A stretch of 64,000 bases of DNA. It comes from Dioscorea cayenensis subsp. rotundata. Taxonomy: Eukaryota > Streptophyta > Magnoliopsida > Dioscoreales > Dioscoreaceae. The DNA lies in contig NC_052487.1 of the NCBI RefSeq assembly GCF_009730915.1, positions 19,522,529 to 19,586,528 on the forward strand, written 5' to 3'. Made by a program: the position numbers and the translations under genes. Under the pieces are notes generated by a model. That model did not search any database. It was given only the letters and a program-made list of their open reading frames with translations, and was not told the origin of the DNA. Every line of letters begins with the position of its first letter. Position 1 is the stretch's first letter. Below are positions 48,357 through 64,000 of the stretch, in pieces.

Positions 48357-50318
48357 CTACTGGTTTTTGGTTCTCTTAATAGCATGAAGTTTAACACCAT
48401 GCTTAAAATTAACAATAATTCCATAATCGAATTCGACAGGGGATTCCATTTTCACCGAGTGTTTGAAGATATATTGGCTGTAAAGATGAATAATGGTAAG
48501 TTTAATCTCTTGCAATGCGAATTTCTGTCCGATGCACACCCGGGGACCGATACCAAAAGGAAAGAATGCATATGCATGTCTATTCTTCTCTTCTTCGCCG
48601 GCCGGATCAAACCTCTCCGGCCTGAAAACATCAGGCTCAGGGAAGTGTTTCGGGTCCTTGTGTAGGACTCCTGGTGCCATCCACACCCATGTGTTCTACA
48701 ATGAGAAAATTAATAACTTGTAATGCTCTTAAAAAATGTTTGTTCATGTCTAATTACAATTTGCGGATATACCTTTGGAAGAATATAACCACCAATTTCA
48801 ACTTTTTGTGATGCTAGTCTTGCAATTAATGGCGATGTCGTATGAATTCTCATCGATTCTTTGATCACCTAAACAATAGCAAGATGAAAATTCTTTAGTA
48901 GATTAATTTTCGTATTCTATGATACTTTAATAAGTTACCGATACTTTAATTAATAGTGGAATAAAAGTTGTTCATATATACTTGCCTGATCAAGGTAGGG
49001 AAATTTATTCTGAAGATCATCGGCATTTGGAGTGTTATGATCTGGACCAAATTGATCGATTTCATCAATCAACTTCTTCTCGACTTCGGGATGCTTTGAT
49101 ACTAAATAAAGAACTGATGATATTGTGAAAGAAGTGGTTGTGGAACCAGCAAGGAGATGCTCATAAGTGAGACCACTAATATAATCAGGAGTGAAGAGTT
49201 GTCTTGAAGCTTTATCTTTATCATTAGCATTCAAAATAGCCGATAAAAAATCCTTAGAGCCACGCATTTTCTCCTTCGATCTCCTAACAACAATCTCATC
49301 AACTCTCTTATTAAGTTTAAAGTTGGTTTGGTGAATTTTCCGGTCGGCAGTTCCCGGTATCATCTTAAGAAATCGCCTACATGGTGCTTGAAGCATAGGA
49401 ATTAGTAAGCCAAGTATAATTGAGAATGATCCTGATAAGTCCATTTTCAAAGAAGTTGTGGCATAAATATGTTCTTTGATAAACTCAGTGACTTCATTTT
49501 GATCATCAATTTGCTTCCCATTTTCTTTATCTAAAAGACCGAAATCGACACCGAAAGCGGCTTGCCCAATTACATCAGTGGCCAATTTAAGGGACAAACT
49601 TGAGAAGTTAATGTCTTCAGTTGAAGAATTAGATGCAATATGAGAAGCCAAAGACTTTATATAAGTTTGCATTGTAGGAATAAGGCTAGCAAGATGAGAA
49701 GGTTGGTATAGTGAAACAATAGCATTTCGCATTGCCGACCATCTTGCATCTCTGCAAACATCCAAACTTATATATTCATATCCATATTTACTAAGTTAAC
49801 TAATGTTATATGGCATAATATATATATATACAGTATGACAAGAACCTTGAGGAGAAAAGACCCTTTTGATGAATAGGAGAGCCAGAAATGGCAGAAGGCA
49901 AGCTTCTATTAGTCATACACTTGAACTTCTTAATTCCAACTTCTTTACAGAGTTCAGGATCAGCAATTACTACTAGTGGTTGTCTTCCCATGTGAAACCT
50001 GAAAACAAAACACTCATTAGTACTTTGTTTCTATAATATCTATAATAATAAAAAGAAAAGACAGGGATCAGAAACAATGAAAACACACCTGAAAATGGGA
50101 CCATATTTGGAGGCAAGAAGAGAGAACAAGTCAGGGCCATGCTTGGCAAGCAAGGGAAGGTTTCCTACAAATGGTAGGACAGGAGGGCCAGGGACTTTTC
50201 TCACAGCAAAGTAAGGTACATAGAGATAGAAAACAAAGAAGCCTAAAGCCATGGCCATGAGAGTATAGAGATAAGAAGAAGACATGATGAATTCAATGTC
50301 CATTGAGATTTGAGACAC
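48357..50318 (-). CDS. CYP711A (MAX1-type) cytochrome P450, copy B
   Basis: The five exons are 50318-50089, 49998-49846, 49751-48986, 48868-48773 and 48695-48357, in frame, giving 527 residues. It has the CYP711A layout: membrane anchor (about 15-35), [58 protein letters not shown] helix [12 protein letters not shown], ExxR motif KESMR (Glu387, Arg390) and heme loop [11 protein letters not shown] (Cys469). Intron 3 uses a GC donor (CAG|GCAAGT at 48985-48984) and has no counterpart in copy A. Just after ExxR, in the substrate-recognition segment usually called SRS5, the family text PLVARET is changed to PLIARLA (Leu401 for Glu). KGTWVW is changed to KNTWVW. The frame is intact, so it is probably a working paralogue, perhaps with altered substrate or step. 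An in-frame ATG at 50303 is an alternative start. Confidence 0.92.
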
Positions 50319-50354
50319 ACCACAAAGTTCATGCTATATCTGATACTTCTTGTA

Positions 50355-50364
50355 ATTTATATAG
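50355..50364 (-). promoter_or_regulatory. TATA box of CYP711A copy B
   Basis: On the minus strand it reads GCTATATAAAT, about 37 bases upstream of the ATG at 50318, a normal spacing for a short 5' UTR. Confidence 0.65.
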
Positions 50365-51930
50365 CAGTTAGATAAAGACAAGTACTTAAATTAAAAATAA
50401 AAAATAAAAATTTAATGGAGAGTTGAGATTCCAAGGAGAGATGCTGATTAGAAAAGAACAAAAGACATTGGAGGACCCCATGAATGGGGGATGTAGTGAT
50501 GGACATTTGGTGGGAAGACATTATGAGAATTCAACTAAGTTTTATAGTGTTCATAGTGCACTAGAATGGGTTGGTTTTAATGGAGCAGAGTGCCATGTGT
50601 TCTTGTTGTTGTTTGTCAGTGAGAAAGCACTTCAATTCTCTGTTTTCCAAACAATTAATCATGTCATTTGGGAAAGAATTTTGTTAGAGTAATTAATAAT
50701 CTAATATTGGGTAAGATAACTAATAGAAATAAAATTATTTTAGTCATTTAACATCTAATTTAAAACATGTTTTTTTTTTAATTTAAAATATCTTTTTGAA
50801 AAGAAATCATGAAATACTAACATGGTAAAAAAAAAATTTTGTTGATTGAACAAGATAGTAAAGTAATTATATATTCTGGATCAAATAATTTGAATTTTGG
50901 CATTTTGTTCTCAAATAATATGAGTTGGATTTGCATCTTAAAAATCAAATGTGAATAAAAAAAAAGTCACTTCATTATGATAAGAAATAAATAGTTGCCA
51001 ATAAGGTGAAACATGCAAATGATTCAAATCCTAAACCATTTGGCAAAATTAAGGTGAAGCATTCAGTAAATTGATTGCCTTTTTTTTTTTACCATTTCTT
51101 CAGAAAAAAACATGTCATTTAGACAAAGAAAAAAAAAATATAATTACAATTCTTTCGATCCAAGTTTAATCTTAGCTACCCTCATTTTTTGAGAGCTCTG
51201 TAATACTTCTCAACCTTCTCTCTTGTCATTATTGGGTCACTTAACCATCTTTAGTGGTTTTGCGTGACATGATTCTTTTGTACCATATGTACTTACCCTG
51301 ACTTTTATACTTATTATCACTTCCTTTTTCTTAATACATTTTGATTAATTTATTCATAAAAAAACAAAAAACTACGTGTTAACATTAATTAACAAGCCTT
51401 GCCTTTGCTTGATTAAAAAAAGATACTAATATTATGAAACTAAATTTTCATGATAGATTTTAACAACAAAGCAAGTTTAACATATTCCAATAATTTATTA
51501 ACAAAAAAACAAAGATTATTTCTAAAGTAAAACTTAATAATTAGTCCTGTTTGTAAATTGGGATGTGTTTTAGACTTTTAGTACATTGGTACTTTGATAC
51601 ATATAGATCTCTCATCTCTTAAATCAAGGACCACTCATTCTTGATCAAATGGCCAACAAGTTATCCAATAATTACAATGCATCAGTGATTGAATGGAAGA
51701 ATATCACATGCTCCAATTCAGACTTCAAACCCAACACCAATAATAAACAGAGATTTTCTTTACTTTCCACCCCCTAACAAATATCTAAATTACTTATCAT
51801 TCCATGCACTGTTTTAACTTGAGGTAAAAGTAAAACAACTTCTATTTGTATAAAATTTATCTTTATTTCAAGGGGTGGTAAGTAAAAATCTATGATAAAC
51901 AAAGAGAGTTTCATTTCATGTGTACATAAC
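50365..51930. other. Divergent intergenic region between CYP711A copy B and LOG
   Basis: The P450 gene runs leftward and the LOG gene rightward, so this 1.6 kb should contain both promoters. A short open frame at 50423-50692 has no recognisable family. The rest is AT-rich without notable repeats. Confidence 0.55.
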
Positions 51931-51938
51931 TATATAAA
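51931..51938 (+). promoter_or_regulatory. TATA box of the LOG gene
   Basis: It reads tatataaa, about 80 bases before the LOG start codon. Confidence 0.65.
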
Positions 51939-52018
51939 GGAAGAGAAAGAAAGGTTGGCAGTGGTACTATTTTGGGTTTGATCCAAAATAAAGAGAATTT
52001 CTCTTTTGATTGTAAAGA

Positions 52019-53214
52019 ATGAAGAAAAGTAAGTTCAGTAGAATTTGTGTGTTTTGTGGGAGCAACACAGGCAACAGAACTGTCTTCAGTGATGCTGCTC
52101 TTGAATTAGGCCATGAACTGGTTATTTAATTCTTTTTCTTTTATTTATGAAATCATTGTTTTAATCTTTATTCAATTTGTTTTTAATGTTTTTGTTTTTG
52201 TTTTTGTTTTTGTTTTTTTGTTTTTGTCAGGTGAAAAGAGGATTGAATTTGGTTTATGGAGGTGGAAGTGTGGGACTGATGGGTTTAATAGCTCAAACTG
52301 TTTATGCTGGAGGATGTAATGTTCTTGGGTTTGTTCTTGTCTCAAAGTTTTTCAACTTTTTTTAATTTTATTATATATATATATATATATAGAATACTTA
52401 TATATAAAGATTTATTGTGTTTAGGGTCATACCAACAGCTCTAATGCCTTTAGAGGTATGGAATAATTTTATTTTATTATATATATATATATTTTTTTCT
52501 GTTTGAAAATTGGAAGGAATATGAACATAAGAAATTTATGAATTCTTGAAGATATCTGGCCAATCTGTTGGTGAAGTGAAACCAGTTTCTGATATGCATG
52601 AAAGAAAAGCCGAAATGGCTAGACAATCCGATGCATTTATCGCTCTTCCGGGTAATTTTTTTCTCTTTTATTCTGCAGTTAATCAATCAATTTCTTTTTT
52701 CTTTTCTTTTGAAGTGTAATATATATTCCATTTTAAGATTTGGATTTTTAAAAAAAATTTTAGGAGGATATGGAACAATGGAAGAGTTATTAGAGGTGAT
52801 AACATGGGCACAACTTGGTATTCATGATAAACCAGTGAGTTCAATAGCATATGATACACATTATAAGATTAAAAAAAAAAAAGAATAAATTTGAAATTTT
52901 TATATATATATTTTTTTATTTTGTCATGAAGGTTGGTTTGTTAAATGTGGATGGTTATTATAATTTCTTGCTGGCATTATTCGATAATGGCGTCGAAGAA
53001 GGTTTTATCAAACCAAGTGCAAGAAAAATAGTTGTTTCTGCTGCAACAGCAAAGGAACTTTTGATTAAAATGGAGGTACATTTCATTAATTAAAATCTAT
53101 GAATTATGTTTATTTCTTGATTGATTTATTTATTTATTTATGCAGGAATACACACCATTGCATGAAAGAGTTGCTCCAAGCACGAGTTGGGAGATTGAGC
53201 ATTTAGATTACTGA
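52019..53214 (+). CDS. LOG: LOG cytokinin riboside 5'-monophosphate phosphoribohydrolase
   Basis: The seven exons are 52019-52120, 52231-52328, 52425-52455, 52552-52651, 52764-52834, 52932-53075 and 53146-53214; all are GT-AG and in frame, giving 204 residues. The nucleotide-binding fold starts [12 protein letters not shown] (about 8-19), followed by [12 protein letters not shown] (41-52), the active-site helix [20 protein letters not shown] and the family signature PGGYGTMEE (110-118). LOG enzymes release active cytokinin bases from their nucleoside monophosphates in one step in the cytosol and nucleus. The length is typical of the family. The donor of intron 1 (gttatt) is weak but the frame demands it. 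The gene is intact and lies divergently beside CYP711A copy B. Confidence 0.95.
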
Positions 53215-54718
53215 ATGTCAGAAATTTATCTCAAGTTTTTTTCTTTTTCATTTCATTTTGATTTTTAAATTTTTGGTTGTAATGGTTATCAACTTGTTTG
53301 TATGAATCCATGGAAATGGGCATTAAACTGTCCATCAGATATCTTTGTTGTCTGATTGCTGAAATCTAAATAATATTGTCTTAGCTTGGAAGTAACTTGT
53401 TCTGGATGACAACAATTAAACAAAACAAAGGTTGTTTTTGAGATTTTATTTTTATTTTTATTTTTAATTTTCTTGGTAAAGAATGGCTCCAAAGTATGAT
53501 GTGAAATTATTTTAATTCATTCATTTCTGCCAATCTCATAATAAGTGATTATATTTTAGCATATTATAAGTTGTACCATATTAAATATTTTAAAAATAAA
53601 AAAAACAAAATTACATTTAAAAGTTTTATATACTAAATAGAGTTATTATGGATAAACGATCCCTTCGGTGTGACTCATCTCCTGTACTTTTCTTTCGCTC
53701 CCCTCTTTTTTGTACTTCACCTGTCTTTATCTGTATCAACTATATTTTTAATATAATTTAAGTAATTTATCCAATTTTTTTCAAAAAATATAAATAATTT
53801 CAAATTAACATATATCATTATTTTTTAAATGAAAAACACACACGACAATTACTCAAATGAGTTGAGTTTCATCTTCGATCTTATACCGAATCTCCCATAG
53901 ACAATCTTTTAGCTGCCATTTCTCTGAGAACAACAATCATCCACAACCCGGAAAAAAACCGAAAATTCAAGAAGATGCTTTGTGGGGGCTTCTTCTAATT
54001 CTCTGCTGCTACTCTTTTATTCCCTTTTTACAAACATATGGAGAACAAGGTGGCCCCTGCATGTTGTTCCTAAGAACAACCATGAGACACAAACCATTCA
54101 TGACAATTGCTAACCAGTCACAAGACATTCACTTGCTGAAACTTTGTGCTGTTTCTCACTTGCACAACCATATCATCATCACCTGATCTGAAAAACACAC
54201 TGCACTATCATCAAATTCCCCTACATGTCTGCCATGAATAATTGTTTTCAATTATAATGTCGCCGTGCCGTTGCTGCCGTCATCATCAGGCAAGCAGATT
54301 AACATTACAAATTACAAAATAAAAAAATAAAAAAAACATATATAAATAACGAAAACATCGTGTCCTTGAACTTCCTGCTAAGTATGCAATTGAATTGAAG
54401 AACTTTTGCCAGCCATTTGGCCTTTATCTCTATCAAACAATGATAAATAAGACGATAAAAAGAAAACGGGTGTAACTCTACTCAGCATAAGATATAGACA
54501 CAGCCTTGCCATGGTTCAGCAAACATGGCCACTGAACAACTCCACCCACCATCATGTTCTTTTGGCTTGAAAGACATTGGTCCTTAGACTGACCGAATGG
54601 CCTTCCTAGCGCTAGAACTTAAAACTAAAGAACAATCTGGATTTGTATTCGTGTTCCGGTATTCAGTATTTTTACATGGAACAAAGCATATGTTGTAGCA
54701 CTTGACGGGCAAGTGCTC
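53215..54718. other. Intergenic DNA between convergent LOG and CK1 3' ends
   Basis: The left end holds the LOG 3' UTR. The less AT-rich stretch from about 53860 to 54718 probably includes the 3' UTR of the minus-strand kinase gene. The short open frame at 53980-54186 has no family resemblance. No repeat of note is seen. Confidence 0.5.
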
Positions 54719-59788
<5,070 letters not shown>

Positions 59789-61740
59789 ATCCACGATCCA
59801 AGATACGAAACCCTAATCCAAGATTCAACCCCCCAAAAAAAAACCCAAAAAAACACCAAAAAGTATAATCTAACAACCCAATTGGTCCCCGATCGAAGGG
59901 AATCGATGAAAACAATCAAAGATTGATGGAAAGGCAAGGGATTTCGAAGAACTCGAGCATCAAAAAGGCTTGGATTGCGGAGAGGTTGAAGAAGAGGAGA
60001 GGAGAAGAAGAAGGCGGGTTCATGCCTTTCGGAATACGGGTCCAATCTCGATACGAGAATTTTATTCATCTGAATACCTCCATTTAAAGTTATTTCGTTT
60101 TGCATATACATCCCTGAACTTTTTTATATTTTCATTATTTCATTTAACACCCTAATTATTTTAAACATAATCTATTGTTTTACTTTTTTGTTTGATTATG
60201 AATATATATATATATACATATTTATATATTAATTAAAAAATGGGCCATAAAATAAATTTTTCTTAATTTTCAAAATATTACAACCATATCTATAAGTAGA
60301 CTCTACCGAAAAATATATTTATTAAAATTTAGAAATTTTTTTATGATTTTTTTTTTTTTTTATAAATATAGACAAATCATATTTCAAGAGTGTACATATG
60401 ATATTAAATTTTTAAACAATACTTAAAAACACAATTGATTTTATAAAGAAGATATATTGAGATTTTTTAAATATTTTTAATTTTTATTAAATTTGGAAAT
60501 AAAATAGATAATTACATATATCCTTAAAATAGAAAATTTTGGTATTTTATTTCTCTAAAAATTCAAAATTAAGAGCTGGATTATTCACATTTATTAACAA
60601 TAATAATAATAATAATAATAATAATCATCGATATTTCTACGATGTAAATTCTTCCAAAAATAAATATCAATATTAATCACCTGTGATTGGAATCATTGGA
60701 TGGATATCTGTACAAGAATTTTGGGGTTTTTTAAATATTAGTGATATTGATTATTGAGAGGTCTTATTCAACAAAATTCAATAACAGACGCAATAATATT
60801 AAGAAAAATAAAAAATAAAAATAAAAAATGGGACAATTGTACGGTATTTGTAAGCAAATAAACAAATTCTGGTTGGGATATATAAAAAATAAATAGATAA
60901 ATAAATAAAAAGTTTGGTTGTTGAGAGGAATGATTAGTGTGGACTTTGCCATATTATCAAATCATGGAATGGACTATCAATTAATTGAACCAAAAAAAAT
61001 AATAATAATAATAATAATAATTTCTAAAAAGAGATTTAACCTCATAAATAATTTTCAAATCTTAAGTAAGTCCAAACTCCTTAATTCCATGATTACAAAT
61101 CTTCTGTTTATTTATAATTTTTAAATAAAATTCAAAAATAAAATAAAAATTATGATTATACCCTTGAAAAACAACTTAACTTTTTTTCAATGATACTCTT
61201 TACCGTAAAATTAACGGTTGATTAATTAAGATAGAAATAGATTTGGAGGTATAAGGTTAAAAATATAATTTTACCAATTTTTTCATGCATGAAATTTTTA
61301 TAATTTTTAAATGAAATTTTTATAATTTTTAAATAAATTTATGATTATACCATTGAAAAATAACTTTTTTTTCAATTATACCTTTGATCGCAAAAATTAA
61401 TAATTGATTAATTAAGATAGAAATAGATTTGGAAGTCTAAGGTTATAAAGACAATTTTATCAATTTTTTTTTATACATAAAATAAGTGATTTTAAGTTCG
61501 AATGATCATTAAGAAACTGGTAGGTGAAAGACCGGAAAAATAATAATAATAATAATAATAAGTGATGCAAATCCAAGACATTAAGTAGACACAACAACCA
61601 TTAAATTCATACCACAAGTTCAAAACATAGAAATCAAACTTAAACATGACTAGACACTAGAGTACCATCATACTAAGAAGAAGAAAACAAACATAAAAAA
61701 AAACTAATTAATTCAGACAAAAGAAAAACACAATGAAACT
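59789..61740. other. Intergenic DNA between the CKL promoter and eIF4A 3' end
   Basis: About 59789-60100 is the 5' UTR and promoter side of the kinase gene, with several aaaccctaa-type motifs. The rest is AT-rich with (AAT)n tracts at about 60598-60625, 61000-61021 and 61541-61560, and a diverged direct repeat (about 61140-61290 and 61330-61475, sharing gattaattaagatagaaata). The right end holds the eIF4A 3' UTR. Confidence 0.55.
61140..61475. repeat. Diverged direct repeat of ~190 bp
   Basis: Two tandem copies share atgattataccnttgaaaaa, gattaattaagatagaaata and gatttggaagtntaaggtta, where n marks mismatches. It is noncoding. Confidence 0.75.
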
Positions 61741-63297
61741 TCAGACTAAATCTGCAACATTTGAAGGCAGTTCCTGAATCAAAACATTGTAGAATTGTTG
61801 CATGTCCAAAAACATTCTTTCATCATTTTTAGTAATGAAGTTGATGGCAACACCTTTCCGGCCAAACCGACCACTCCGGCCGATTCGATGAAGATAATTC
61901 TCAGGTTGTGTTGGTAAATCATAATTGATCACAAGTGAAACCTGTTGAACATCGATCCCGCGAGCAAGCAGATCAGTAGTAATCAGTACACGGGACGATC
62001 CCGATCGGAATTCTCTCATTATAACATCTCTTGTGTTTTGATCCATGTCGCCGTGAGTGGCCGAGACTGTGTGATCCCTGCTCCTCATTTTATCGGTGAG
62101 CCAGTCGACTTTACGTCTTGTATTGACGAAGATCACACTCTGAGTAATGGCCAGAGTTTCGTATAAATCACAGAGTGTATCAAGCTTCCAATCTTCCTTT
62201 TCGACGTCGACATAAAATTGTTGAATGCCCTCAAGTGTTAGCTCGTCTCGCTTAACTAGAATTCTCACCGGTTTGTTCATAAATTTTCGAGTGATCTCAA
62301 GAGCCTCTGGAGGCATTGTTGCAGAAAAAACACCAACCTGAATTTTCTCAGGCATGCACTGGAAGATATCATATATCTGCAGAAAAGTGACACAAGTGGA
62401 TTGATAAGCAGAAACTATTAAAATGTGATTCCATAGTTCAATGTAATAATTTGGGACTTGGATTTGTGAGAATTAAGTAACGAGTACGAAAAATACCTGG
62501 TCCTTGAAGCCGCGAGAAAGCATTTCATCGGCTTCATCCAATACGAACATTTTAATGTAGTTGGGTTTGAGAGATTTTCTTCTTAGCATGTCAGAAACAC
62601 GGCCGGGTGTACCGACAACCACATGAACACCAGCTGAAAGAATTTTTTGATCGGAACGAACACTTGTACCTCCGACACATGCATGAATTTTCACATTCAG
62701 GTAGTCACCAAGTGCGCGCATGACTTTTTCGATCTGATTTGCCAATTCACGCGTTGGAGCGAGAACCAGAGCCTGGCATTCAACCAGGTTGCTGTCAAGC
62801 TGCTGCAGAATACCAGAACAAAAAGTAGCAGTTTTTCCAGTTCCAGATTGTGCTTGCTGAATAACATCAAGACCTTTGATGAAAGGAACAATCCCTCTTT
62901 GCTGAATTGCAGAAGGTTTCTCGAAACCTTGATAATTAAAAGAAGTAAACATTATATTAGAATTTACATGATATACACAATGCTGTATCAGAAAAGTAGA
63001 ATTAATAAGTAAATGAACAGATATTTGTAAATGTACCATAAGCATAAATGCCTCTCAAGAGGTTTTCCTGCAGTCCCATGTAAATCAAAACTGTCGTAAA
63101 CTTCATCATACTCAGTGAAAAAATCTGCGCCTTTTTCCAAAAGCCTACAAATTAAGTCCAAATTCAAAATGTAAGATCACACAAAAGAGGAGCAGACAAA
63201 ATTATTCAGATAGTTAGACAAGCTGAGGAAATAGTACATGTTATTCATTTTGGCATCGAAATTGCTGCGCATCAAACTGTGATCCTTGTTGTGCCAT
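61741..63297 (-). CDS. eIF4A: Eukaryotic initiation factor 4A (DEAD-box helicase), two frame breaks near the start
   Basis: The coding exons are 63297-63238, 63144-63037, 62927-62497 and 62376-61741, about 410 residues. Motifs in order: the Q motif [68 protein letters not shown] and [13 protein letters not shown], ending SNVADLV. This is eIF4A proper, the RNA helicase of the cap-binding complex in the cytosol; the C terminus differs from eIF4A3. Exon 1 ([13 protein letters not shown]) has one T too many near 63264, and exon 2 has one T too many near 63084, before [16 protein letters not shown]. Exon lengths of 60 and 108 confirm one extra base in each. The remaining 85 percent reads cleanly. 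A 5' UTR intron acceptor probably lies just upstream (TGGCAG near 63314), with its donor farther right or outside the window. Confidence 0.92.
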
Positions 63298-64000
63298 TCT
63301 TGCAATGTCTCTGCCAACCAGAATTTTTTTGACTGTGTTAGTAAAACTGACAATTTAATAGATTTTAGACTGCTAGAAATCAAAGTAAAAGAGAAAAAGA
63401 AAGCTAGAAAAAGCTAATGAGATTTTTTTGATCTACAATGTATTGTTTCATCTAAACATTAGCTCACAAAAAATTATCATAATCCATTCTACCGATCTTT
63501 CAGTAATACAAAGTTAAACTTATCTACATGAAAGCTATAAGACAAAAAAAAAATTAAACTCAATAACAATTACTGAAATTAAACTTAGCTTGCTCTTACA
63601 ATGATGAATTTCTTCAATATAGTAAAAGGTAGCATATGGCATGCATATATATATATATATATATATAGGCTATATGATCTAAGTTCCAGTCATACTCAAA
63701 CACAAAACTTAATCCTATTATAAATCAAACCAGAGAAGTTGAATTAAACACTAAGACAGACTTCATGTCATGATGGACAGAAGATATCTCTAATATTGTT
63801 TTATATATGATTAATACAGTGATCTAGCATGGTTTAGCAATAAAATTACTGAAAATATTAATCACTGAAATACATATTACCTTAATCTTGCTGTTGTAAT
63901 TAAGTGCCCAATAACTTGATGATGTTTTTATAACTCTAAAAGGTGGTATATGCCATGCTTATATAGGACTAAAAAAACCCAGTCCAAGTCCCAATCAGAC
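63298..64000. other. eIF4A upstream region
   Basis: It probably contains a 5' UTR intron of the eIF4A gene. It is AT-rich with a (TA)n tract at about 63643-63666. A motif near 63595-63640 (gtagcatatggcatgcatat) recurs in weaker form near 63940-63965 (ggtatatgccatgcttatat). No other gene is seen. Confidence 0.45.

Noticed and set aside
50423-50692. 89-codon open frame between CYP711A copy B and LOG
   Set aside because: No recognisable family, and it lies in the presumed promoter region.
53980-54186. 68-codon open frame
   Set aside because: No family resemblance; probably within the 3' UTR region of the kinase gene on the other strand.

Overview
The window is AT-rich nuclear DNA of a flowering plant. 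It has intron-rich genes with canonical GT-AG splicing, plant-only families (CYP711A, LOG, NAC, IQM, KCS, alpha-MPP), long (TA)n tracts and plant-type transposons. The genes lack the high GC typical of grasses; I cannot name the species. Positions 33367-34366 are 1000 undetermined bases, a scaffold gap.

Layout. 1-10.8 kb: a single-exon ketoacyl-CoA-synthase-like gene (minus, 2149-3522) that has lost the active-site histidine, a complete non-autonomous CACTA transposon (4808-6063), a diverged duplicated block on both sides of these, and a NAC075-type transcription factor (minus, 9066-10724). 10.8-24.6 kb: intergenic DNA with palindrome-ended MITEs sitting in (TA)n tracts, a five-copy 87-bp tandem array directly upstream of the mitochondrial processing peptidase alpha subunit gene (plus, 16207-20662), and a convergent PPPDE/DeSI-like protease gene (minus, 21575-24604). 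24.6-38.4 kb: transposon-rich DNA with a decayed PIF/Harbinger element and the gap. 38.4-42 kb: an IQM calmodulin-binding gene (plus). 42.4-50.4 kb: two tandem CYP711A (MAX1-type) P450 genes (minus) separated by a truncated LINE with target-site duplication and a Harbinger-like MITE. 52.0-53.2 kb: a LOG cytokinin-activating enzyme gene (plus). 54.7-59.8 kb: a casein kinase 1-like gene (minus). 61.7-63.3 kb: an eIF4A gene (minus).

How the genes relate. This is eukaryotic DNA with one promoter per gene; there is no operon. The two CYP711A genes are a true tandem duplication, probably acting in strigolactone biosynthesis. The neighbouring LOG gene makes active cytokinin. The closeness of these hormone genes is notable, but nothing in the sequence shows that they are co-regulated. 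Three housekeeping genes (alpha-MPP, DeSI, eIF4A), and possibly the IQM gene, carry single-base insertions or deletions, mostly in short homopolymers, while every splice site is intact. The pattern looks more like uncorrected consensus errors than gene death. The KCS, NAC, both P450, LOG and kinase genes read through cleanly when spliced.
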